Below, piece by piece: positions 46,543 through 53,540 of a stretch of 64,000 nucleotides of DNA. How positions within the stretch are numbered: the first letter of the stretch is position 1; the number at the start of each line of letters is the position of its first letter. Both the position numbers and the translations under genes were made by a program. The notes under the pieces were generated by a model. That model was not told where the DNA came from, searched no databases, and saw only the letters and a program-made list of their open reading frames with translations. The DNA is from Candidatus Thiodiazotropha sp. (GTDB taxonomy: Bacteria > Pseudomonadota > Gammaproteobacteria > Chromatiales > Chromatiaceae): assembly GCA_023838465.1 (NCBI GenBank), contig JAIVEQ010000020.1:1-64000 (forward strand). Reading direction: 5' to 3'.

Positions 46543-47940
46543 GTGACCAAACGCGCGCTCATTGTTGACGACTCAAAAACCGCACGACAAGTGCTGTCGG
46601 GCAAATTATCAAACTATGGTATTACTGTGGACGCATTGGAATCAGCGGCGGCAGCTATTGATTACCTCTACGAAAATGCTCCCGATGCCATCTTTATGGA
46701 TTATGAAATGCCGGGGATGGATGGCTTTCAAGCACTAAAAGTCATTAAGTCCAACCCCCACACTGCACTGATCCCGGTGATGATGTACACCTCAAAAGAG
46801 GGCGGGCTTGCACTTAGCCAGGCAAGGGCACTGGGTGCTATTGGGGTGTTACCGAAACAACTTGAGGCACAGGATCTTGAGGGGGTATTGAATTCACTTC
46901 ATTTGATGCCCGAGCAAGAGTCTTTGGTACATGGATACAAGGATGACGAACTCGACGGTGTCAGCACTATCCGAAGACGGGGTAATATTCACTCAATTAA
47001 CGAGCATGATCGGCGAAAAACAGCACCTATTGAGCCAGTCAGCCTGCCTATGGATAACTTCCAGGATTCTGCAACCGGTGTTGAGTCACTAAGGCGGTTT
47101 ATCCGTCGTGAGCAGAGCCAGTCAGAAGAACGTCTACAGCAAGCACTTGAAAAACACTTTGCCGAGTTGCAAGGCGAGCTGTTTGAGGTAGAAGCGGTGC
47201 AGGAGGAGTCGGGTAAGCATGCCAAGCGTGGTCAGCTACTGGGGATCTTAAGTATACTGTTTTTGTTCGCTGGGTTTATATTGATCTACTATTTCCTGGA
47301 GTTTTCACCAATGGCTTCGCGAAGTGGAAGTCTCCCCCAGAGTGAGCTCAGTGAAGAGGTGGTCGGGCTGATTAACGCTCAAAGTGAAAAGATTGAGTTA
47401 CTGACAGAGGAGCTCAATGTGGGTGATTATGGCAGCCTAACTGATAATATTTCGACTGTCCCTGTTAAGCTGATCGAGTGGGCAGCGAATCAGGGGGCTG
47501 AATTTGATTTTGGTGAGAGGCCCTTCAACGATCAACGCGCGCTTTGGCTCTCAGAACTGGTGGATCAGCTAAAGGATGCAGGTTTTCGCGGCACTATCGA
47601 ATTGCGCGCAACCCATGGCAATTTTTGTCTTGAGAAGAGTGGTGCAGGGGAAGTATCAATTGCAAAAGAGGGGCTTGATATTAATGAGTGCCTTTTTGCA
47701 GTGGACCTTAGGGGGAACAATGAGTGGCTGAATGATCAATCAGTCGCCTTTGCTAACTATTTGAATGTGGAGATGGCCAGAAGTGGCGGAGAATTGGAAA
47801 TCCTTCTATTCAGTAGTGGCTTTAACGATCCCTTGATCACCTATCCGGCTCTTTATAATGTCAAGACAGTGAACGAATGGAATAGTATTGCAGCACAAAA
47901 TCAACGGGTTCGGGTTAGTCTCTATACTAGCCAGGAGTAA
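46543..47940 (+). CDS. response-regulator receiver fused to a membrane anchor and extracytoplasmic domain
   Basis: 465 residues from a GTG start with GGAT upstream. Residues 1-120 form a complete receiver domain (Asp9/Asp10, phospho-acceptor Asp53, Thr83, Lys105). A charged linker with a coiled-coil-like part (about 180-225) leads to one strong TM segment at 231-253 (LLGILSILFLFAGFILIYYF). Residues 255-465 would lie in the periplasm. They contain a helix (SEEVVGLINAQSEKIELLTEEL) and a domain with Cys362 and Cys383 whose EFDFGERPFNDQRALWLSELVDQL pattern faintly recalls OmpA-type peptidoglycan-binding domains. I do not recognise the whole architecture. No kinase gene is adjacent. Confidence 0.8.
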   Translation: MTKRALIVDDSKTARQVLSGKLSNYGITVDALESAAAAIDYLYENAPDAIFMDYEMPGMDGFQALKVIKSNPHTALIPVMMYTSKEGGLALSQARALGAIGVLPKQLEAQDLEGVLNSLHLMPEQESLVHGYKDDELDGVSTIRRRGNIHSINEHDRRKTAPIEPVSLPMDNFQDSATGVESLRRFIRREQSQSEERLQQALEKHFAELQGELFEVEAVQEESGKHAKRGQLLGILSILFLFAGFILIYYFLEFSPMASRSGSLPQSELSEEVVGLINAQSEKIELLTEELNVGDYGSLTDNISTVPVKLIEWAANQGAEFDFGERPFNDQRALWLSELVDQLKDAGFRGTIELRATHGNFCLEKSGAGEVSIAKEGLDINECLFAVDLRGNNEWLNDQSVAFANYLNVEMARSGGELEILLFSSGFNDPLITYPALYNVKTVNEWNSIAAQNQRVRVSLYTSQE

Positions 47941-47980
47941 TGTGTAGTAACAGCTGATCGTTACATTATCTCTGAGCAAT

Positions 47981-48009
47981 AAAAAAGCCCGCATAATGCG
48001 GGCTTTTTT
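47981..48009. terminator. bidirectional intrinsic terminator
   Basis: Perfect 13-bp stem from A6-GCCCGCA to TGCGGGC-T6 (47981-47993, 47997-48009) with a TAA loop. The flanking A and T runs let it end both the receiver-fusion gene (plus) and the qmo-hdr operon (minus). Confidence 0.95.
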
Positions 48010-48038
48010 ATATAACCGTGACCGTTGATGGTACCGGC

Positions 48039-48938
48039 TTACTTATTGGTGATCTCTTCCAGCTGTTTGGCAGGAATAACCTGGCCATTCAGGGCGGCAT
48101 CTGCAGCACTACGACCAAAGGCAACGCTCAACAACGTAGAGTAGTAGACGACCGGCATATTGAACTTGGTGCCGTAGGTTTCGTTGATGTTGTCCTGATA
48201 GATCTCCACATTGGCCTGACACAAGGGGCAGGGTGTGACGATCATGTCGGCGCCATTGTCGTAGGCGGCTTCAATGATACCTTTGATCATCTCCTGAGAC
48301 TTTTCAGGCTCGGAGAAGGCCAGGGCACCGCCACAGCATTGGACCTTTTTCTCATAGGTGGGAATCGAATCTGCACCCACGCTCTCAACAATCTTGTCGA
48401 GATACAGAGGGTTTTCGAAAGATTCACCTGCGATACCGAAAGGACGGTTGGTCTGACAGCCGATATAACCGGCAATCTTGATCCCCTCAAGGGGCTTCTT
48501 GACCTTTGCTTTTATGCCATCGAAACCGATATCCTCAACCAGAACCTCCACCATATGGCGGACGTTGGACTCACCTGTGTATTTGAGGCCAGCCTCTGAA
48601 AGTGCCGCATTGGCATCCTTGAACATCTGCTCATCTTCGTGCAAACGCTCTTTCGCTTCTCGCGTGGAGAGCCAGCAGGCAGCACAGGTGGCCACGATCT
48701 CCTGGCCAGCATTGTGTTCCTCTGAGAGAGCAATGTTGCGTGCAGAGAGGGTCAGGCGTGGCAACTCACCACCGCCACCGTAGCCAATGGAGGCGCCACA
48801 GCAGTTCCAGTCCGGGATCTCATTGAGCTGAATATCCAGCTCTTCACACATGGTCTGTGCAGAGACGAGGTAGTTTGAAGAGGTTGCACCTTTCTGTGAG
48901 GAGCAACCCGGGTAGAATGAAAGTTCTATCTTAGCCAT
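48039..48938 (-). CDS. hdrB: HdrB-like heterodisulfide reductase subunit B
   Basis: 299-residue CCG-domain protein. The first CCG motif is complete (Cys12, Cys46-Cys47-Gly, Cys85-x-x-Cys88), the type that binds a non-cubane 4Fe-4S cluster in HdrB. The second has GCQTNRP, VQCCGGALAF and PCPLCQ. It is last in qmoA-qmoB-hdrC-hdrB, 12 bases after hdrC. In methanogens HdrB reduces a disulfide; here, beside QmoAB, it presumably accepts or delivers electrons for APS reductase to a thiol/disulfide, quinone module or unknown carrier. The acceptor is not deducible. A GAGGA site precedes the ATG. Confidence 0.93.
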   Translation of the reverse strand: MAKIELSFYPGCSSQKGATSSNYLVSAQTMCEELDIQLNEIPDWNCCGASIGYGGGGELPRLTLSARNIALSEEHNAGQEIVATCAACWLSTREAKERLHEDEQMFKDANAALSEAGLKYTGESNVRHMVEVLVEDIGFDGIKAKVKKPLEGIKIAGYIGCQTNRPFGIAGESFENPLYLDKIVESVGADSIPTYEKKVQCCGGALAFSEPEKSQEMIKGIIEAAYDNGADMIVTPCPLCQANVEIYQDNINETYGTKFNMPVVYYSTLLSVAFGRSAADAALNGQVIPAKQLEEITNK

Positions 48939-48950
48939 GTCGGTCTGTCC

Positions 48951-49574
48951 TCACTTGAAGTCCTTGATGTTGCCTGCTTCGATCTCTTGGGCTTTCTTGA
49001 TGATCTTTTGAAAGCCGGAGAGATCCTTAACGCTGTGTCCACCAAAGAACTCCATTGCGTTCATGCGTTTGGCCTTCATCATATTCTGGCCAAGCTTCTG
49101 GTTGGCCATGGCATTTTTTATGCCCTGTCCAAAGCCATCTTTGAAATACATGGAGAGACCCAGTTTCAGCTCGTTGACCCGACCCTTCTTCATCAGGTTA
49201 TCCCAAAAGATTTGCGAGAATTCAGCGGTAGGCTGTTTCTGCGGGGTTAGGCCGAGGCGCTTGGAGTAGACTGCCAGGCCATGCATGATGTGGGTGATCG
49301 GCAGGCCGCGTGGGCAGCGTGCGATACAGTTATAACAGGAGGTACACATCCACATCGAGTCTGAACTCAGGACGTCTTCGCGCTTGCCGGCACGAATCAT
49401 CATGAATATCTCCTGGGGTGGGTGTTCCCAGTGCTTGCCGAGTGGGCAGGAGCCGGAGCACACGCCGCACTGCATGCACATCTTGACCCATTCGCCCTCC
49501 TCTACATTCGCCTCAACTTCCTTGAGGAAGCTGCTGCGGTATTTCTCAATCATTGCGGTGTTTAAATCACTCAT
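48951..49574 (-). CDS. hdrC: HdrC-like ferredoxin-type subunit
   Basis: 207-residue soluble iron-sulfur protein. Two 4Fe-4S motifs are seen: Cys33-x2-Cys36-x2-Cys39-x3-Cys43 and Cys77-x2-Cys80-x2-Cys83-x3-Cys87. These are followed by PITHIMHGLAVYSKRLGL, typical of HdrC and of the soluble domain of QmoC. It has no membrane segments, so the cytochrome-b part of QmoC is absent. A GGGGAG site precedes the start. It is separated from qmoB by a 121-base spacer with two hairpins, and coupled closely to hdrB. Confidence 0.93.
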   Translation of the reverse strand: MSDLNTAMIEKYRSSFLKEVEANVEEGEWVKMCMQCGVCSGSCPLGKHWEHPPQEIFMMIRAGKREDVLSSDSMWMCTSCYNCIARCPRGLPITHIMHGLAVYSKRLGLTPQKQPTAEFSQIFWDNLMKKGRVNELKLGLSMYFKDGFGQGIKNAMANQKLGQNMMKAKRMNAMEFFGGHSVKDLSGFQKIIKKAQEIEAGNIKDFK

Positions 49575-49585
49575 TTTTACTCCCC

Positions 49586-49628
49586 TTTGTAGGGTGCTTA
49601 GGGCGGTTGGCCAGTGCCACCCTACAAA
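49586..49628. repeat. inverted repeat between qmoB and hdrC (first hairpin)
   Basis: Perfect 11-bp arms TTTGTAGGGTG and CACCCTACAAA (49586-49596, 49618-49628) around a 21-base loop. The arms resemble the GTAGGGTGC/GCACCCTAC edges of dispersed repeats seen in many proteobacteria. It lies 12 bases upstream of the hdrC start. Confidence 0.75.
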
Positions 49629-49659
49629 AAGTAAAGTTGTTCAGGCCGTCTATCAGCTG

Positions 49660-49683
49660 CGGGGCCTGTGTCATCAGGCCCCG
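49660..49683 (-). other. GC-rich intercistronic hairpin after qmoB
   Basis: Perfect 9-bp stem CGGGGCCTG/CAGGCCCCG (49660-49668, 49675-49683) with a 6-base loop, 13 bases beyond the qmoB stop. There is no T-run on the minus strand, so it is more likely a stabilising or attenuating element than a full terminator. Confidence 0.65.
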
Positions 49684-49695
49684 TAGTGCCAATTA

Positions 49696-51945
49696 TCAGA
49701 ACTTGAATGGGCTCAGGCCGATCTTCTCCACGGTCTCAGCCATGTCGTTGATCAACTGAGGCGCCCGCTCGACATCGGTGATGGCAACCTCGTGTAGGAT
49801 CACACGCTCCGGTTCCAGGTTCAGCGTATCGAGGGTGTCACCCACTTTACTCATGCGTTCTGCCGCCATGGCTGATCCGCGTACAAAGTGGCACTGGTAG
49901 TCGTCATCACGACGACAACCCATCATGACAATCCCGTCAAAACCGTTGTTCAGTGCATCGGTCACCCAAGACAGGCTCACTGAACCCAAACAGCGAACGG
50001 GGATCACCCGGGCCCAAGGATTGATCTCCACACCCGCCTGGGCGGCTTGATCAAGCGCCGGATAGGCGTCATTCTCACAAGCCAGTACCAGGATGCGTGG
50101 TTTCTCATCCCACTCTTCGGGGATATCAACATTCTTGATCTGCTGGTTGACGGTTTCTACCGAGTAGTTCTCGAACGAGATGACGCGAACCGGACAGGCA
50201 CCCATACAGGTGCCGCAACGACGACAACGGGATTCGTTGTACATCGGGTAACCTTCCTCATCCTCATTGATGGCACCGAAGGGGCACTCAACCGTACAGC
50301 GTTTACATTGTGTACAGCCTTCCTTGCGGAAGCTTGGGAAGGAGAGGTCGCCGGTACGCGGGTGTGCCGCCCGGCCAAGGCCGGCATTTTCAGCGGCCTG
50401 AATGGCTTTCAGGGCTGCGCCGGTCGCATCGTCACGAGCCTGCTGTATGTCCATGGGGCGACGTACAGGGCCGGCAGAGTAGATGCCGGTACGACGAGTC
50501 TCGTAAGGAAAGCAGATGAAGTGGGAATCGGTAAAACCATTTTTCAAATGTGGCAGATCGGTTCCCTGGCGATACTGAAGATTCAGGATCGATGGTGGTG
50601 CATTCTCCAGCATCGCTTGTGCTTTCGCCTTCTCCGCCTCATCTTCCGCCTCGTCTACCATCAACTGTGCGTAGGGGTCGGGGCCGGAGTTGGGCTCCAT
50701 GCCGGTCGCCAACACGACGAGGTCGCAGGCCATCTCGGTCTGTTCATTGAGGATCTTGTCCTCAAACTTGACGGTGAGACTGTCGCCGGGGACTACTTCA
50801 GAAGCAATACCCTTGGAGAAGGTGACCATCGCATTCTGGCCGGCGCGGTAGAAGTCTTCGCCACCTGCACCCGGGGTACGCAGATTGTCGAACAGAATGG
50901 TGGTATCGCACTCACCGTTCAGCTCTTTGAAGTACATCGCCTGCTTGATGGAGACCAGGTCGGTAACGCCCGCGAAGTAGGTCAGATGTCCATCCTTATC
51001 CGAGCATTGACCCGCATTCTGGATGAAGCATACCGATTGCACTTCCTTACCGTCAGAGGGACGCTTGATGGGGCCACCGTTGGCCGCTACAGCCAGCGCT
51101 TCCAGTTCGTGGTTGGTGACCACATCCTGGCTCTTTCCATAAGCAAATTCCGGCAGTTGGTTGGCATCGTAAGGCTTCCAGCCGGAGGCTTGAACGATGG
51201 CGCCAATGGAGACTGTTTCGGTAGTGCCTGATTCGGTGGTGATATCGACACTGAAACGGCCTGGTGCGCCATCTGTTTTGGTAAGGGTGCTATTGAGATG
51301 AACGGTAATGTTGCCGTCGGCTTCAATGGCTTCACTCAAGGCAGGTATCGGGTTCTCAGCCGGTGCATCGTAAGGTGAGCGTGTGGGGACCACTTTATAG
51401 TAACTGCCCACTGCGCCGCCCAGGGCACCACTTTTTTCCACCAGGTGGACAGGGTAACCAGCCGCTGCTGTCTCAATGGCTGCGGTCATGCCAGTGATGC
51501 CGCCACCCACCACGAGGATGTTTTTGATCAGAGACTGCTCACCGGATGCGCTGGGCTTGGCCATTGACTTCAGCTCAGCACAGGCCATACGAATATAGTC
51601 GTCCGCCATCTCCTGGGTGGTCTCTTTGTTCTCATCCGTATCGGGTCGTACCCAGATGACACCCTCACGCAGATTGGCGCGGGTTAAGGCCACATCGGTA
51701 AAGTTGAAGGCCTCCACCTTGGCACGGCGGGAACAGGCGGCGATCATGACATGGGTGACAGCGTCGTTGGCGATGTCGTCTTTGATCATCTGCACGCCTT
51801 CTGTGGAGCAGAGCATCTCATGCTGTTTACAGCTCTGCATCTTGCCGTCACGGGTGGCAGTGGTTTCAAGCTGACCGGCATCCAGGCGTTCGCCCAGACC
51901 ACAGCCGGTACAGACATATCCAGCAAATTTCTTATCGTCAGCCAC
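49696..51945 (-). CDS. qmoB: quinone-interacting oxidoreductase subunit QmoB
   Basis: 749-residue HdrA-type flavoprotein of the Qmo complex, the electron partner of APS reductase. An N-terminal Cys region (YVCTGCGLGERLD; CKQHEMLCSTEG) precedes the FAD-binding motif ILVVGGGITGMTAA (near residue 143). Two 4Fe-4S motifs occur near 580-625 (CTQCKRCTVECP; CRRCGTCMGACP). The C-terminal MvhD-like domain begins ILVLACENDAYPAL (near 655) and has MGCRRDDDYQCHFVRG, the feature that separates QmoB from QmoA. A GTG start at 51945 follows GGAGGG; the qmoA stop is 4 bases upstream. Confidence 0.95.
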   Translation of the reverse strand: MADDKKFAGYVCTGCGLGERLDAGQLETTATRDGKMQSCKQHEMLCSTEGVQMIKDDIANDAVTHVMIAACSRRAKVEAFNFTDVALTRANLREGVIWVRPDTDENKETTQEMADDYIRMACAELKSMAKPSASGEQSLIKNILVVGGGITGMTAAIETAAAGYPVHLVEKSGALGGAVGSYYKVVPTRSPYDAPAENPIPALSEAIEADGNITVHLNSTLTKTDGAPGRFSVDITTESGTTETVSIGAIVQASGWKPYDANQLPEFAYGKSQDVVTNHELEALAVAANGGPIKRPSDGKEVQSVCFIQNAGQCSDKDGHLTYFAGVTDLVSIKQAMYFKELNGECDTTILFDNLRTPGAGGEDFYRAGQNAMVTFSKGIASEVVPGDSLTVKFEDKILNEQTEMACDLVVLATGMEPNSGPDPYAQLMVDEAEDEAEKAKAQAMLENAPPSILNLQYRQGTDLPHLKNGFTDSHFICFPYETRRTGIYSAGPVRRPMDIQQARDDATGAALKAIQAAENAGLGRAAHPRTGDLSFPSFRKEGCTQCKRCTVECPFGAINEDEEGYPMYNESRCRRCGTCMGACPVRVISFENYSVETVNQQIKNVDIPEEWDEKPRILVLACENDAYPALDQAAQAGVEINPWARVIPVRCLGSVSLSWVTDALNNGFDGIVMMGCRRDDDYQCHFVRGSAMAAERMSKVGDTLDTLNLEPERVILHEVAITDVERAPQLINDMAETVEKIGLSPFKF

Positions 51946-51949
51946 TCTC

Positions 51950-53224
51950 TTAACCCTCCGTCGCTGCTACGCGATTGACCACTTGGATAGCCCGTAATGC
52001 GGCCCCCGTGGCGTGTTGAACGGCTCGGTTGACATCCAGTGCATCGGATGAGCACCCGGCAGCGAAGACACCGCCGTTTTCTGGCGCCGGCTCGATGAAT
52101 CCCTCTTCATTGATGGTAATTTCCACCGGGAAGCTGGCCTTGTCGACGCTGGGCTCCATACCGACGGCCAGGACCACCAGATCGTGCTCATCGGCGTAGC
52201 GGTTGTAACCTTCGGTGTCGACGCCATGCAGGGTTGGGTTGCCGTTCTCCTTGTTTTCTACGATAGAGGCAACCTTGGACTTGATGAACTTGACGTTCTC
52301 TTGCGCCTTGACCTTCTGGTAGAACTCCTCGAAACGGTCAATGGCGCGGATGTCGATGTAGTAGATGGTAATCGGCACATCGTCAGCCGGGTAAGTGGCC
52401 TGCTTGAGAGAAGCCATGCAGCAGATGCGCGAGCAGTGCAGCAGGTGATTTTTGTCCCGTGAACCGGCGCATTGGATGAAAGCAACCGATTTGACCTCTT
52501 TGCCATCAGAAGGACGTGTCAGCTTGCCGCCGGTCGGGCCGTTAGGATCGGCCATCCGTTCAAACTCAACACTGGTAATGACATTGGCGATGCGATCGTA
52601 GCCGTAGGGCTGGATCTTGTTGGCATCATAGGGCTTCCAACCGGTTGCCCAGACGACGGCCCCGGCCTTGAATTCGATCACCTCTTCCTGCATATCCAGG
52701 TCGATGGCGTTGACCTTGCAGGCATCTTTCGCTTTTTGCGCATCATCGGTACCAATGATGGCTGAGTCGAGGACATAGCGTTGGGGATGGGCCATGCGGT
52801 GGGGTAGGTAGGCACCCTTACGCTTGCCCATGCCGTAGTTGTACTCGTCGTCGAATTCTGCTTCGACAGCTTTGCCGCAATCGCCGCAAGCCGTACAGTT
52901 TTCGTTCACGTAACGGGGGCTGATCTTGACCGTGGCGGTGTAATTACCGGCCTCACCCTTGATGTCGGTCACCTCAGCCATCGAAATGATGTTGAGGTTG
53001 GGGTTCATCTTCGCCCGCCGCTGGTTGATCTCCAACCCGCAGGTTGGAAAGCAGAGCTTGGGGAAGTACTTGTACAGTTGGGTGACGCGACCGCCGACGT
53101 AGGGGCGCTTTTCAACCAGGACGACCTGCTTTCCCGTTTCGGCTGCTTCCAGCGCAGCGGTCATGCCGCTGATGCCGCCACCGACCACGAGAATAGTCTC
53201 ATTGGTTGCGATTACTTCCGTCAT
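51950..53224 (-). CDS. qmoA: quinone-interacting oxidoreductase subunit QmoA
   Basis: 424 residues from the ATG at 53224, chosen for its GGAGG site; an open stretch upstream is not coding. HdrA-like flavoprotein with the FAD motif ILVVGGGISGMTAALEA (near residue 11), the YVGGRVTQLYKYFPKLCFPTCG segment, a C-x2-C-x2-C remnant ferredoxin motif (ENCTACGDCG near 107) and the HdrA hallmark CSRICCMASL (near 280). Together with QmoB it should pass electrons from AprBA. It heads the operon qmoA-qmoB-hdrC-hdrB. Confidence 0.95.
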   Translation of the reverse strand: MTEVIATNETILVVGGGISGMTAALEAAETGKQVVLVEKRPYVGGRVTQLYKYFPKLCFPTCGLEINQRRAKMNPNLNIISMAEVTDIKGEAGNYTATVKISPRYVNENCTACGDCGKAVEAEFDDEYNYGMGKRKGAYLPHRMAHPQRYVLDSAIIGTDDAQKAKDACKVNAIDLDMQEEVIEFKAGAVVWATGWKPYDANKIQPYGYDRIANVITSVEFERMADPNGPTGGKLTRPSDGKEVKSVAFIQCAGSRDKNHLLHCSRICCMASLKQATYPADDVPITIYYIDIRAIDRFEEFYQKVKAQENVKFIKSKVASIVENKENGNPTLHGVDTEGYNRYADEHDLVVLAVGMEPSVDKASFPVEITINEEGFIEPAPENGGVFAAGCSSDALDVNRAVQHATGAALRAIQVVNRVAATEG

Positions 53225-53540
53225 GGATTGTCCTCCGTTGCGGAATGGCTTTATAAAAAAATGGTTAACCAGCGACATGTAATTATTGACTTGCCAGCTT
53301 GGTTATTTCATTATCATGGGCGCTCACACATGTACCCAGGATTCTGGACCCGTTACCTTACCCGTCTTCTCGCATGCCTTCTATATCCCAGCTGGGAATA
53401 GTCCATCGAATTTTCGAATGAGTTGATAGAATAGGATTATGATTTATTAGCTGTTGCTAATGAAAGAATGGGTTATGTGGGGGTTTTTGAAGTCAGGGTA
53501 TACACAAGGTGTGCTCCTATACTCATCACCCTGGGGCCGA
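53225..53540. promoter_or_regulatory. qmo operon upstream region
   Basis: 316 gene-free bases between the GGDEF-EAL gene end and qmoA. It should hold the qmo promoter. A perfect 12-bp palindrome TCCCAGCTGGGA sits at 53386-53397, about 165 bases before the qmoA start. No credible reading frame was seen. Confidence 0.45.
53386..53397. promoter_or_regulatory. 12-bp palindrome upstream of qmoA
   Basis: TCCCAGCTGGGA is a perfect palindrome in the presumed qmo promoter region. It differs from the palindrome before aprB, so a shared operator is not indicated. Confidence 0.35.

Noticed and set aside
50047..51231. 394-codon open frame antisense to qmoB
   Set aside because: Same reason: fully overlaps an unmistakable gene and shows no protein family features.
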